In this document: positions 17,427 through 26,586 of the stretch, one piece after another | Position numbering within the stretch: position 1 is the stretch's first letter | How the letters are laid out: the number at the start of each line of letters is the position of its first letter | Origin: Paracoccaceae bacterium | GTDB lineage: Bacteria > Pseudomonadota > Alphaproteobacteria > Rhodobacterales > Rhodobacteraceae | DNA length: 64,000 nt | Reading direction: 5' to 3' | NCBI GenBank assembly: GCA_021647745.1 | Contig: JAKIUB010000009.1 | Coordinates: forward strand, 23,217 to 87,216 | Made by a program: the position numbers and the translations under genes | Notes under the pieces: generated by a model | The model's input: the letters and a program-made list of their open reading frames with translations, nothing else | Told to the model about the DNA's origin: nothing | The model's database searches: none

Positions 17427-18194
17427 TCAGTCAATCAGGCCGATCTTGCGGCGAATATCCGGTTCGGCCAGCCGGATTTCCTCACCGCAATAATCAGCCG
17501 CGGCACCTTGGGCCAGCCATGCAACCGCCCGCGCGGGCCAGCTGGCAGGGATATGCACCGATGGGTCTAGTTGGCTGACGGGGTTAATGCCCGACGCCTT
17601 GATGCTTATCTGCATATCGGTGGCGACCGTGCCGGGGCTAAGGCCCAGAATGCAGATATTGCTGCCCTCGGTTTCCAGATGAGCCGAGCGGGTCAGCATT
17701 GCCGCGCCCGCCTTGGCAGCGCAATAATGGCTCCAGCCCTCCAGTGGCTGGTGGGCGGCACCTGATGAAATGTTGATAATCAGCCCCGCGCCCTGCTTTT
17801 GCATGATCGGCAGTGCCGCGTGCAGCCCGTAATAAACCGCGTTCAGGTTGGTTTCCATGGTTTTGGCCCAGGCGCGGGGGTCGCTATCCACAATCTTGGC
17901 AATCGGTTCGATCACCCCGGCATTTTGCACCAGAATATCAAGGCTGCCAAAGGTTTCCATGCAGCGGCGCACCACCACCTCTACCCCGAGATAGCGTGAT
18001 ACATCAGAGGCCAGAAACGCCGCCTTGCCACCTTGCTCGTTGATCTTGGCAGCTATGGCCTCAATCGGCTCGCGCGAACGGGCCGTGAGGAATACATTGG
18101 CGCCAAGTGCGGCCAGCTCATAGGCCGTGGCTTCGCCAATACCACGGCTGGCGCCGGTAATAATCGCGGTTTTTCCGGAAAGGGGTTTGGTCAT
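17427..18194 (-). CDS. Short-chain dehydrogenase/reductase
   Basis: This 255-residue classical SDR has the NAD(P) motif ITGASRGIGEATA, the NAG motif in LVQNAGVIEP, the catalytic serine in NISSGAAHQP and the Tyr-Lys pair in HYCAAKAG. All catalytic positions are present. It converges with the DMT gene and is divergent from pmbA. The closest group cannot be named from sequence alone; the substrate is unknown. Confidence 0.86.
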   Translation of the reverse strand: MTKPLSGKTAIITGASRGIGEATAYELAALGANVFLTARSREPIEAIAAKINEQGGKAAFLASDVSRYLGVEVVVRRCMETFGSLDILVQNAGVIEPIAKIVDSDPRAWAKTMETNLNAVYYGLHAALPIMQKQGAGLIINISSGAAHQPLEGWSHYCAAKAGAAMLTRSAHLETEGSNICILGLSPGTVATDMQISIKASGINPVSQLDPSVHIPASWPARAVAWLAQGAAADYCGEEIRLAEPDIRRKIGLID

Positions 18195-18340
18195 TTATGC
18201 CTCCTGCTTTGGCCGCAGACTGCGGGAAGGTCGGGGTGGGCGCAAGCACAAAGTCGCGCGGGGCGCTTGTATGGTGGCGTCAGGCGCATTAGGTTTTGCC
18301 AGAACTTGATACACCCGAACTTGACATGAAGGAGCCGCCC

Positions 18341-19684
18341 GTGGCCGATCTTGAACTACTCGCGCAAAAAATGCTGGATGCCGCCAAAAAAGCCGGAGCA
18401 GGGGCGGCGGATGCGATAGTTATCAAGGGTGATAGTCTGTCGATCGAGGTGGCGGATGGTGCGCTGGAACACGCCGAACGGGCCGAAGGGATAGACCTCG
18501 GCCTGCGGGTGCTGATCGGCCAGCGCTCGGCGGTTGTTTCTGTGTCTGATGCCAGTGATAGCACCATTGCCACCATGGCCGAGCGTGCGGTGGCCATGGC
18601 CAATGCCGCCCCCGAAGACCCCAATGTCGGCCTCGCGACGCCTGATCAACTGGCGAAAAACCGCGATGCAAGCGCGCTGGAGCTGATCGATACCGCCGCC
18701 CCTGCCAGCCCTGACGGGTTGAAACAAATGGCGCTGGAGGCCGAGGCAGCGGCGCTGGCGGTATCCGGCGTCAGCAAGGTTGATTCAGCCGGTGGCAGCT
18801 ATTCAAAATCAAGCATCCATCTGGCGGCGAGCAACGGGTTTTCGGGTGGCTATAGCCGCACATCAACCGGGCTTTACTGCACCGCGATCTCGGGCGAGGG
18901 CCTGAAGATGGAGCGCGATTATAAAGGTGACAGCCGTATTTTTGCCGCCGACATGATTGGTGCCGATGAAATTGGCCGCATCGCGGGTGAACGGGCCGTG
19001 GCGCTAATCGGTGCCAGCCAGCCGCCGACCGGCGCGTTTCCGGTATTGTTTGACGAGCGGGTCTCCTCCAGCCTGATCGGGCATCTGGTGGCGGCGATCA
19101 ATGGCCGCTCGGTGGCGCGCGGGGTTAGCTGGCTGAAAGACGCGATGGGTGAATACGTGCTGCCCGAGGGGATGGACCTGATCGAAGATCCCGCCCGCCC
19201 GCGGGTTGGCGGCTCAAAACCGTTTGATGCCGAGGGTCTGCCGGTGGTGCAAAGAGCATGGGTAAAAAACGGTGTGCTGCAAAGCTGGGTGCTTGATCTG
19301 GCCTCTGCCCGCCAGCTGGGGCTGCAAAGTACCGGCAATGCGGCGCGCGGGGCCGGCAGTGCGCCCGGCCCGAGTGTGGGCAACCTGACCCTGACACCGG
19401 GCAGGGCCACGCGCGACGAGTTGATCGCCCAAATGGGCACGGGGCTGATTATCACCTCGATGATCGGCTCCAGCGTTAACCCCAATACTGGCGAATACTC
19501 ACGCGGGGCTTCGGGGTTTTGGGTCGAAAATGGAAAAGTCACAAGGCCGGTCAATGAATGCACCGTGGCCGGTAATCTGCGCGAAATGCTGGGCAATATG
19601 GTGGCTGCCAATGATGGCCAGGCGCATCTTTCACGGGTGATCCCCAGCCTGTTGGTGGAAGGGTTGACCATTGCCGGCGGCTGA
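18341..19684 (+). CDS. pmbA: PmbA/TldE family metalloprotease-complex subunit
   Basis: PmbA (TldE) pairs with TldD to form a cytoplasmic protease that trims peptide precursors and unstructured polypeptides. The protein has the family's VADLELLAQKMLDAAKKAGA start, the mid-region RVGGSKPFDAEGLP and the C-terminal NPNTGEYSRGASGFWVENG. The best start is GTG 18341, preceded by AAGGAG with 6 bases of spacing, which gives 447 residues (E. coli PmbA has 450). Longer in-frame starts at 18326 and 18296 lack this. No tldD is in the window. The next gene starts inside its 3' end. Confidence 0.92.
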   Translation: MADLELLAQKMLDAAKKAGAGAADAIVIKGDSLSIEVADGALEHAERAEGIDLGLRVLIGQRSAVVSVSDASDSTIATMAERAVAMANAAPEDPNVGLATPDQLAKNRDASALELIDTAAPASPDGLKQMALEAEAAALAVSGVSKVDSAGGSYSKSSIHLAASNGFSGGYSRTSTGLYCTAISGEGLKMERDYKGDSRIFAADMIGADEIGRIAGERAVALIGASQPPTGAFPVLFDERVSSSLIGHLVAAINGRSVARGVSWLKDAMGEYVLPEGMDLIEDPARPRVGGSKPFDAEGLPVVQRAWVKNGVLQSWVLDLASARQLGLQSTGNAARGAGSAPGPSVGNLTLTPGRATRDELIAQMGTGLIITSMIGSSVNPNTGEYSRGASGFWVENGKVTRPVNECTVAGNLREMLGNMVAANDGQAHLSRVIPSLLVEGLTIAGG

Positions 19685-20489
19685 TCTGGCCCTGCTGCAG
19701 GGCGCGGCGGAGGCAGCGGGCGAGATCGCCAAGCGCTATTTCAAGGCCAGCCCCGAAACATGGGATAAAGGCGCTGGCCAGGGACCGGTGACCGAGGCTG
19801 ATCTGGCGATCAACCGGATGCTGAAGGCCGAGTTGCTTGCTGCCCGCCCCGATTATGGCTGGCTGTCGGAAGAAAGCGAAGACAATGCGGCGCGGCTTGA
19901 CCGCAAACGGGTGTTTATCATTGATCCGATTGACGGCACGCGGGCTTTTATCAACGGCGAGAGCAGCTTTTCACATGCGCTGGCAATTGCAGAAAACGGC
20001 AAGGTTATTACTGCCGTGGTGCATGTGCCGATGAAGGCGCAAATATTTACAGCTACGCTTGGCGGTGGGGCGCGTTGCAATGGCAAGCTTGTATCGGTCA
20101 GTGCGCAGGCCGGGATGTCTGGTGCGCGGGTGTTGTCGCGCCGGCCTGATTTAAAGCCCGAACACTGGCGCGCTCCCCATCAGATGCAGCACCATTTCAG
20201 GCCCTCGCTGGCCTACCGTTTGTGTCTGGTTGCCAATGGCCGCTATGATGCCATGCTTACCCTGCGCCCGGCATGGGAGTGGGATGTGGCGGCCGGTGAG
20301 CTGATCGTGCGCGAAGCCGGTGGCTGCGTGACCACTGCCGCCGGTGATAAAACCTGCTATAACAATCCCGTGCCGAAGCTGGCGGGCATGGTGGCCGCGC
20401 CACAAAAACTGGTGCAAAATATCATCGCAGCCTTGCAGCCTGCGGCAAAACAGCCTATCGCGGGACTGACCATTCCAAACGGAGAATAA
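19671..20489 (+). CDS. Inositol-monophosphatase-family phosphatase (CysQ-like 3'(2'),5'-bisphosphate nucleotidase)
   Basis: This 272-residue magnesium phosphatase has the three family metal-site motifs: EES near residue 67, DPIDGTRAF with Asp85 and Asp88, and WEWDVAAGELIVREAGG near the C terminus. The substrate could be adenosine 3',5'-bisphosphate (CysQ, sulfur assimilation) or an inositol or sugar phosphate; the CysQ-like reading comes from the TEADLAINRML region and is moderate. The likely start is a TTG at 19671 within the pmbA end, preceded by GGAAGGG; no ATG lies nearby. DUF4170 follows after 3 bp. Confidence 0.85.
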   Translation: MPAADLALLQGAAEAAGEIAKRYFKASPETWDKGAGQGPVTEADLAINRMLKAELLAARPDYGWLSEESEDNAARLDRKRVFIIDPIDGTRAFINGESSFSHALAIAENGKVITAVVHVPMKAQIFTATLGGGARCNGKLVSVSAQAGMSGARVLSRRPDLKPEHWRAPHQMQHHFRPSLAYRLCLVANGRYDAMLTLRPAWEWDVAAGELIVREAGGCVTTAAGDKTCYNNPVPKLAGMVAAPQKLVQNIIAALQPAAKQPIAGLTIPNGE

Positions 20490-20492
20490 AGC

Positions 20493-20735
20493 ATGACCCA
20501 GCGTTTACACCTCGTTTTTGGCGGCGAGCTGACCGACCCGCAACACAATACCTTTCGCAATACCGACGATATCGACATCGTTGGCATATTTCCGAGCTAC
20601 GCCAAGGCCTATGATGCCTGGAAATCCGCCGCCCACAGCACGGTAGACAATGCCCATATGCGCTACTTCATCGCTCACCTTCACCGGCTGCGCGACGAAG
20701 CAACCGAGGCTAGCTCCACCGAAGAACTTGGATAG
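20493..20735 (+). CDS. DUF4170 family small protein
   Basis: This 80-residue cytoplasmic protein has the DUF4170 pattern: LHLVFGGELTDPQHNTFRN at the start, then VGIFPSYAKAYDAWKSAAHSTVD and MRYFIAHLHRLRDE. GGAG precedes the ATG by about 8 bases. In Rhodobacterales this family is found immediately before waaA, as here (11-bp gap), which suggests a link to lipopolysaccharide core assembly, but no activity is known. Confidence 0.85.
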   Translation: MTQRLHLVFGGELTDPQHNTFRNTDDIDIVGIFPSYAKAYDAWKSAAHSTVDNAHMRYFIAHLHRLRDEATEASSTEELG

Positions 20736-20746
20736 GCAGGTTGTAA

Positions 20747-21916
20747 ATGTCATCTCCCTCTGCCCCGACAGGCATTTCGGCTCTTTTGCGGGGGGTTCGC
20801 TCGGCCTCTGCGCCGTTGCCTGCGCGGCCGGAGGGGCCGCTTGTCTGGCTGCACCTGCCGGAAGACTTGCCTGAGGGCGCATTGCCGGCGCTGCTCAAAA
20901 AGCTGGGGGATGTCTCGATATTGATGACCCATACCGGCGAGGTGCCACAAGGAGCGATCTGTCAGCCTTTGCCGGGGCCACGGCGCGGCTCGATAGATGC
21001 TTTTCTTGATCATTGGCAGCCTGATGTTTTGTTGTGGGGCATGTCGGAAACCGGGTTGCCTATCGTACGGCGCGCCAAGCGAGCTGGTATAAAAATGCTA
21101 TTTGCCGATTTGCTCGGCAAGACCTTTTTGACCGGCTATAAAGGGCGGCAGCTCGGGGATTTTTTATATCACTTTGATAAAATCATGTTGGATACAGAAG
21201 AGCTGGCCATCCGTCTCCCGAAGTTGGATATAGATGCTGTGCAGCTTGTACCATTTAGCCCGCTGAAGGAAACCGCTGAAACCCTGCCGGAAAACGAAGC
21301 CCAGTTGCGGCGGGTTTCCGGTGCGCTGGGCCCGCGCCCTGTCTGGTGCGCGGCGCTGGTTTCGCGTGGTGAGGTGGGAGCGTTGCTTGGGGCTCATCGC
21401 CATGCGATAAAAGCGATCCCGAACTTGCTTCTGGTGGTGGTGCCCAGGGCTGCCGGAGCTGTCATTGGTCAGTGTATCGAGGATGAGGGCTGGCGTCTGT
21501 CGAGGGACTGCCCGCAGCAATTACCGGATAAACAGACCGAAGTAATCTTGGCGAAAAATGCCGAAGATATGGGGCTTTGGCTGCGGCTGGCAACGGTTTC
21601 CTACATGGGAGGCACGCTTTACGGCCCCGAGGCCGCAAACCCGTTTTCGGCGGTGGCGCTTGGCTCGGCGGTGCTATGCGGGCCGGCCCGCGCGCCCTAT
21701 GAGGCGCGCTATGAGCGGCTGTCGCGTGCAGGGGCGCTGGCCGAGCTGGAGAGCGCGGCCAGCCTGTCTGCGGGGCTTGTGATGGCGTTGGCCGCAGATC
21801 GCTCCGCCAGTCTGGCGCTCCAGGCGTGGGAAGTGGGGAGCGAAGGGGCGGTATCCGTATCTATTTTGGCGCGGGAGCTGGGGCAATATCTGGAGGTTGG
21901 CAATGAAGTCACCTGA
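20747..21916 (+). CDS. waaA: 3-deoxy-D-manno-octulosonate (Kdo) transferase
   Basis: WaaA adds Kdo residues to lipid IVA at the inner membrane. The 389-residue protein has the GT-B arrangement. The N-terminal domain includes WLHLPEDLPEGAL and LWGMSETGLP, the latter matching the ExE(L/I)WP acceptor region in position but with altered residues. The C-terminal donor domain includes SYMGGTLYGPEAANPFSAVALG, equivalent to the family's GGS-GGHNPLEPA motif. The usual HNPLEP motif is diverged to ANPFSAV, as in some alphaproteobacterial enzymes. lpxK starts inside its last codons. DUF4170 lies directly upstream. Confidence 0.85.
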   Translation: MSSPSAPTGISALLRGVRSASAPLPARPEGPLVWLHLPEDLPEGALPALLKKLGDVSILMTHTGEVPQGAICQPLPGPRRGSIDAFLDHWQPDVLLWGMSETGLPIVRRAKRAGIKMLFADLLGKTFLTGYKGRQLGDFLYHFDKIMLDTEELAIRLPKLDIDAVQLVPFSPLKETAETLPENEAQLRRVSGALGPRPVWCAALVSRGEVGALLGAHRHAIKAIPNLLLVVVPRAAGAVIGQCIEDEGWRLSRDCPQQLPDKQTEVILAKNAEDMGLWLRLATVSYMGGTLYGPEAANPFSAVALGSAVLCGPARAPYEARYERLSRAGALAELESAASLSAGLVMALAADRSASLALQAWEVGSEGAVSVSILARELGQYLEVGNEVT

Positions 21917-22904
21917 TTTTTGGATAGAAGGAAAAGCCCGCCATCCGTGGGCTTTGCTCTTGTCGCCGCTTTCCAGGCTGTGGGCTTTGGCCGCAGCGCG
22001 CCGTTTGCGCAAGGGGCCATGGGAGAGGGTCGGCGTGCCGGTGATTTGTGTGGGTAATATTAATGCGGGTGGCACGGGAAAAACACCAACGGTCCTTGCG
22101 CTGGCCGAATATCTCGCGGCGCAGGGGGTTGCGGCCCATGTGGTCTCGAAAGGCTATGGCGGGCAAGAGATCGGGCCGCTGAGGGTTAATGAAATGAAGC
22201 ATACGGCTGCGCAGGTCGGTGATGAACCGCTGCTCATGGCCGCCTTTTGCCCGACATGGGTGGCAAAAGACCGGGTCCTGGGGGCCAAAGCCGCAATCAA
22301 GGCGGGGGCCGAGGTGATATTGCTTGATGACGGGTTTCAAAATCCGGCGCTGCACAAGGATCTGTCATTGGTTGTAGTGGATGCCGAAGCGGGGTTTGGC
22401 AATGGCAGGGTCATGCCCGCTGGCCCCTTGCGCGAGCCGGTGGAGGTTGGTTTGGCGCGCGGCGATGTGGTTGTGAGCATCGGATTGGCCAAGGCGCAGG
22501 CGGAGTTGGGGCGCATGTGGCCGGCGATAAACCGGAGGCCAAGGTTAAAAGCCAGACTTGAGCCGCTGCGCACAGGGATGGACTGGAAAGATCAGCGGGT
22601 CATTGCTTTTGCCGGTATCGGGCGGCCTGCCAAGTTTTTCAAAACCCTCAAAGAGGCGGGGGCCGAGATCGTAGCTGCGCATTCTTTTGCCGATCATGCG
22701 GTCTATCCGGATGCGGTATTGCGCCGGTTGCTCAAGGAATCCCGCCAGAAAAATGCACAACTGGCGACCACGGAAAAAGATGCGGCGCGCTTGCCGGCTT
22801 GGTTCAGGCCGGAAGTTATTACCTTGCCGGTGAGATTGGTGTTTGATGATGAAAAAGGGCTGGAAGATATTTTGCTGAAAGCCAGTGTGCTGCCGCCTCG
22901 GTAA
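21903..22904 (+). CDS. lpxK: Tetraacyldisaccharide 4'-kinase
   Basis: LpxK phosphorylates the 4' position of the lipid A disaccharide using ATP at the inner membrane. The 333-residue protein begins KSPDFWIEGKARHPWALLLSPLS and has the Walker A motif GNINAGGTGKTPT near residues 51-63. LLDDGFQNPALHKDLSLVVVD follows (the DDGFQ-H motif), and then a C-terminal TTEKDAARLP signature. I prefer the ATG at 21903 over a TTG two codons earlier. The 14-bp overlap with waaA implies coupling; both act in Kdo-lipid A synthesis. Confidence 0.95.
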   Translation: MKSPDFWIEGKARHPWALLLSPLSRLWALAAARRLRKGPWERVGVPVICVGNINAGGTGKTPTVLALAEYLAAQGVAAHVVSKGYGGQEIGPLRVNEMKHTAAQVGDEPLLMAAFCPTWVAKDRVLGAKAAIKAGAEVILLDDGFQNPALHKDLSLVVVDAEAGFGNGRVMPAGPLREPVEVGLARGDVVVSIGLAKAQAELGRMWPAINRRPRLKARLEPLRTGMDWKDQRVIAFAGIGRPAKFFKTLKEAGAEIVAAHSFADHAVYPDAVLRRLLKESRQKNAQLATTEKDAARLPAWFRPEVITLPVRLVFDDEKGLEDILLKASVLPPR

Positions 22905-22918
22905 AGTCGGCGGGGTCA

Positions 22919-22940
22919 GGGCGGCGCGCTGGCGCCACCC
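22919..22940. terminator. Hairpin between convergent lpxK and dsbA-like genes
   Basis: GGGCGGCGC, loop GCTG, then GCGCCACCC can fold into an eight-pair stem with one C-A mismatch. It lies in the 48-bp space between two converging genes, the expected place for a shared terminator. There is no long T run on either side, so termination is uncertain. Confidence 0.35.
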
Positions 22941-22952
22941 GGTATTTTCGGG

Positions 22953-23594
22953 CTATTCGCCTAATTTGTCATTCAGGATTTTGGCAAAATCCTCATAGGA
23001 CATATTTTGGGTCAACTCGCCATCAATCAAGAAAGACGGTGTTGACCGGATATTGTCACGCTCGGCATTGGCCTGAAAGTCAGCAACAAGCAGTTGTGCG
23101 TTGTCATTATCCTGCAAGCAGGCGACGATGGTTTCTTCGTCCAGACCGGCTTGCTTGCCAACCGAAATAATGCCATCGGAAACGGCGGCCTGGCTACCGG
23201 CACGCGACCATTCCGCCTGACGCTTGAACAAAATATCCGAGATCTCGAAAAATTTGTCGCTATCACCAGTGCAGCGGGCGAGCATATCGGCCCAGAGGCC
23301 CGGCCCGTCAAAGTAAACCGGACGATAGATGAAGAATATCTTGCCGGTGTTGATGAAGTTGGTCTCGAGCAGAGGGAATACATCACGGTGGAAATTGGCG
23401 CAATGGGGGCAGGTGAACGAAGAATATTCGACCACCTTGATTGGGGCATTTTCATCGCCAAGCGTAAATTCCTGCACTGTGGGGACAGTGCTTTCTTCCG
23501 GGTCGGTATTCTCTGCGGCACGGGCAAATGTTGCGCTGGTGGTGGCACCTGCGATCAGCGCCAGAGAGGCGCGACGGGTAATCATTGTGGTCAT
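22953..23594 (-). CDS. DsbA-family periplasmic thiol:disulfide protein
   Basis: This 213-residue exported thioredoxin-fold protein has the active site CPHC (Cys62, Cys65) in SSFTCPHCANFH. The helical insertion and the cis-proline region RSTPSFLIDG are present. The N terminus has a Tat-like signal, ITRRASLALIAGATTSATFARA. It probably introduces or isomerises disulfides in the periplasm. GGACC lies upstream of the ATG at 23594; a second ATG at 23585 is possible. The DUF721 gene ends over its start (4-bp overlap), so they form an operon. Confidence 0.88.
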   Translation of the reverse strand: MTTMITRRASLALIAGATTSATFARAAENTDPEESTVPTVQEFTLGDENAPIKVVEYSSFTCPHCANFHRDVFPLLETNFINTGKIFFIYRPVYFDGPGLWADMLARCTGDSDKFFEISDILFKRQAEWSRAGSQAAVSDGIISVGKQAGLDEETIVACLQDNDNAQLLVADFQANAERDNIRSTPSFLIDGELTQNMSYEDFAKILNDKLGE

Positions 23595-24127
23595 TGTGGT
23601 GGTCCTTTGGAGGTTAACATTATATTTTTACCGAGACTTTCCAGCAAGGCACGCAGCTTTTGATCTTCTACGTCGGCCACTTGCCCGGCAAGGGCCTTGG
23701 CCTGTTTGGCGGGTAACTCCGGCGCGGGTTGATCATGCTTGAAAGCGTGCTGTGGTTCGGCAAAGCCGGCGTGGTCACCGCTTTGGGTGATGCGGATATC
23801 GGCAATGGCGCGGTAGCCGTAGCTGGCATTTACCCGTTCTTTCAAGCGAGGTAGTTGCATTTGCAGCTCGGGGGCATGGGCGGGTTTGGCCAAAAGGGTC
23901 AGGCGTGCGCCCAGCCCCTGGCGTGCGTAGCTTATTTTTAGCGGGCGGGAGATACGGGCAATCTCGGCGCCGGCGATCTCGTTCCAGTGGGTCAACAGGC
24001 GCATCTGGGCAAAGCCGCGCGCGCCGCCGGTTTTTTGGATGCGGGTTTCAACCAGCGCGGCGGCATGGGTGAAGCCACGGCCAAAGCGCCGGTCTTTTCC
24101 GCTGGTTTTGCGCGTGTTGCCTTGCAT
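23591..24127 (-). CDS. DUF721/DciA-like protein
   Basis: This 178-residue basic protein contains a DUF721 domain near residues 25-120 (FAQMRLLTHWNEIAGAEIARISRP, with the family's W-x-x-I/V-x-G-x-x-I/L-A pattern). A lysine- and alanine-rich C-terminal helix follows. DUF721 includes DciA, which loads the replicative helicase in bacteria lacking DnaC, but alphaproteobacterial members have not all been tested. The ATG at 24127 has GGAG 6 bases upstream; the longer frame overlaps the mutY control region. It is divergent from mutY, a conserved arrangement. Confidence 0.8.
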   Translation of the reverse strand: MQGNTRKTSGKDRRFGRGFTHAAALVETRIQKTGGARGFAQMRLLTHWNEIAGAEIARISRPLKISYARQGLGARLTLLAKPAHAPELQMQLPRLKERVNASYGYRAIADIRITQSGDHAGFAEPQHAFKHDQPAPELPAKQAKALAGQVADVEDQKLRALLESLGKNIMLTSKGPPQ

Positions 24128-24206
24128 GGAATCTCCGTCTATCTTGGCTGAGTTTAGCAGCTCGGGAGGTGATTGCCATACCACGTGAGGCAGAAAACGG
24201 GGATAA

Positions 24207-25244
24207 ATGACTAATTCACATGAAATAGGTGGAAAACTGCTCATCTGGTATGAGGCTCATGCACGCGAGCTGCCTTGGCGGGCGCGACCCGGTTGTGCGC
24301 AACGGGTGGATCCCTATCGTGTGTGGCTTTCGGAAATTATGCTGCAACAGACCACGGTGGTGACGGTCGTTCCTTATTTTGAGGCCTTTTTGATGCGCTG
24401 GCCCGATGTGCAGGCGCTGGCCGGGGCGCCTGACGAGGCTGTATTGGCGGCATGGGCCGGTCTTGGATATTATGCCCGTGCGCGAAATCTGATAAAATGT
24501 GCCCGTATGGTGGCGGCGAACGGCGGGATGTTTCCCGATACCGAGGCGGGGCTGCTGGGCCTGCCAGGCATCGGGCCGTATACGGCGGCGGCAATTGCCG
24601 CAATCGCTTTTGGCCGCGCCGCTGTGGTGGTGGATGGCAATATCGAGCGGGTAATGGCGCGGTTGTTTGACGAGCAGATCCCATTACCGCAGGCCAAGCC
24701 GCTGCTGAAGATGCGGGCGGCGGCGCTCACCCCTTCGCGGCGCGCGGGAGACCACGCACAGGCGCTGATGGATCTCGGGGCGACGGTCTGTATTCCCAAA
24801 GCCCCGCGCTGTGAGGCCTGCCCGCTGGCAGGATTTTGTGTAGCAAACAAGGCCGGGCGTGCCGCCGAGCTGCCCCGTCGCCAGCCAAAAAAACCCAAGC
24901 CCTTGCGGCGGGGGTATATTTTTCATGCCCTGCGTGAGGATGGCACCGTTTTGCTGGAAACACGCCCGCCGCGCGGGTTGCTCGGGGGGATGCAGGGGCT
25001 GGTTGGCAGTGACTGGCAGCAGGAAATGCCACCTTTTTTACCGCCGCTAAGCGCTGATTGGCAGGAGGCGGAGGCAAAAATATACCATATATTTACCCAC
25101 TTTAGCCTTGAACTGACCCTGATGGCGGCCCGTGTCGGGGGGCAGATGCCACGCATGGGCGCATTTGTACCACCGGTGCCTGCTGGTGATTTGCCCAGCG
25201 TAATGCGAAAAGCCTATTTGGCAGGGCAGCGGCAGCTTTCTTGA
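24207..25244 (+). CDS. mutY: A/G-specific adenine DNA glycosylase
   Basis: MutY removes adenine paired with 8-oxoguanine. The 345-residue protein has the helix-hairpin-helix motif LPGIGPYTAAAIAAIAFG, the catalytic aspartate in VVDGNIERV and the PWR motif near residue 20. A 4Fe-4S cluster site follows with spacing C-X6-C-X2-C-X5-C (Cys195 to Cys211, CIPKAPRCEACPLAGFC). The C-terminal NUDIX-like 8-oxoG recognition domain begins near residue 230. Length is normal. It is divergent from the DUF721 gene across 79 bp. Confidence 0.95.
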   Translation: MTNSHEIGGKLLIWYEAHARELPWRARPGCAQRVDPYRVWLSEIMLQQTTVVTVVPYFEAFLMRWPDVQALAGAPDEAVLAAWAGLGYYARARNLIKCARMVAANGGMFPDTEAGLLGLPGIGPYTAAAIAAIAFGRAAVVVDGNIERVMARLFDEQIPLPQAKPLLKMRAAALTPSRRAGDHAQALMDLGATVCIPKAPRCEACPLAGFCVANKAGRAAELPRRQPKKPKPLRRGYIFHALREDGTVLLETRPPRGLLGGMQGLVGSDWQQEMPPFLPPLSADWQEAEAKIYHIFTHFSLELTLMAARVGGQMPRMGAFVPPVPAGDLPSVMRKAYLAGQRQLS

Positions 25245-25309
25245 TTTGAAACATTGATTGAAGGAAAGCGCTGGGCCAGTATACCACGGCGAACCGCAAA
25301 GGATACTTT

Positions 25310-26440
25310 ATGACCACCAAAACCCTTCCGTCTATTGCCAATGCACTACCCTTTTGGGTGTCGCTTGTTTTTGTGCCGCTATGGCTTTTTTCGGTGATAC
25401 AGGGCGGATGGTGGCTGCTACTAATCCCGGTTTACACCACGGGGATCACCTCCTTGCTGGATGTGCTTTTTGGCATGAGTCGAGAAAACCTTGACCCGAT
25501 GGCAGAGGAATCCACTTTATTCTGGCACCGGCTGATCACCTGGATATGGGTGCCAATTCAGGTGAGCGTGGTGTTCGGGGCGCTGATCGCGATTTTCTGG
25601 TTTGACCATCTTTCGCCCGGAGAAAGCATTGTGTTGATGCTGGTTACTGGTATGGTTTCTGGCGGGGTTGGCATTACCTATGCCCACGAGCTTATTCACC
25701 AGCATCATAAATTCGAGCGTGTGTTGGGAGATATCCTGCTGGCTACCGTGCTTTACGGGCACTTTCGCACCGAGCATATTTTGGTGCATCACCGCTATGT
25801 TGGCACCCCGCGCGATGTGGTGACCGCGAAGTATAACGAGAATATCTATCATTTCTTGCCGCGCGCGCTGATCGGTAGTTTTGTTTCCGCGCTAAAGGTC
25901 GAGGCCGAGCGGCAAATAAAGCGTGGGCGCAAGCCCGGCGATTGGTCAAACCCGTTCTGGATATATGGCGCGGGGGCGGCGTTTTTTCTGTTGCTGGCCG
26001 CATTTATTGGCGGTTTCGCCGGTATATTGCTGTTTATGATTCAGGCGGTGATCGGGATATTCTACCTCGGCATCATAGATTATGTCGAGCATTACGGGCT
26101 GGTGCGCAAGCATTTGGGAGAGGGGAAATACGAGCCGACAGCGCCAAGGCATTCGTGGAATTCCAACCATAAATTCACCAACTGGCTGCTGATCAACCTC
26201 CAGCGACACTCCGATCACCATTATAAGCCAAGCCGCCGTTTTCCGCTGTTGCAGACCTATGACGAGACCGAGGCCCCACAGCTGCCTTATGGCTATCCGG
26301 TTATGGCCGTTCTGGCCTGCAACCCGCGGGCGTTTCGCCGGATGATGAACCCCAAAGTGAGGGCGTGGCGCAAGATGTATTATCCCGAGATCACCGATTG
26401 GCAGCCCTATAAAGAGGGCACGACGCCGATGCCGCGCTAA
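25310..26440 (+). CDS. alkB: AlkB-type membrane alkane 1-monooxygenase
   Basis: This 376-residue integral-membrane diiron enzyme hydroxylates medium-chain n-alkanes at the terminal carbon. The histidine boxes are HELIHQHH (His126), EHILVHH (from Glu155) and LQRHSDHH (from Leu297), plus DYVEHYGLVR between the last two. Together these match true AlkB rather than fatty-acid desaturases. About six membrane helices are visible. Rubredoxin and rubredoxin reductase genes, which deliver electrons, are not adjacent. It stands alone between mutY and gcrA with about 65 bp upstream and 146 bp downstream. Confidence 0.93.
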   Translation: MTTKTLPSIANALPFWVSLVFVPLWLFSVIQGGWWLLLIPVYTTGITSLLDVLFGMSRENLDPMAEESTLFWHRLITWIWVPIQVSVVFGALIAIFWFDHLSPGESIVLMLVTGMVSGGVGITYAHELIHQHHKFERVLGDILLATVLYGHFRTEHILVHHRYVGTPRDVVTAKYNENIYHFLPRALIGSFVSALKVEAERQIKRGRKPGDWSNPFWIYGAGAAFFLLLAAFIGGFAGILLFMIQAVIGIFYLGIIDYVEHYGLVRKHLGEGKYEPTAPRHSWNSNHKFTNWLLINLQRHSDHHYKPSRRFPLLQTYDETEAPQLPYGYPVMAVLACNPRAFRRMMNPKVRAWRKMYYPEITDWQPYKEGTTPMPR

Positions 26441-26586
26441 ACTGGGTGGCCATGTGCCGGGTGGCGGGCACGGATTTGAGTATTTATAAAAGAATGAAGA
26501 TGGGCGGAGCGCCAATTGGTCTATTGTAACTTTCGGGTTGGAAAACTATTATAGGGCCTTACCGGTTGATTTTGCGGAGATCAGGC

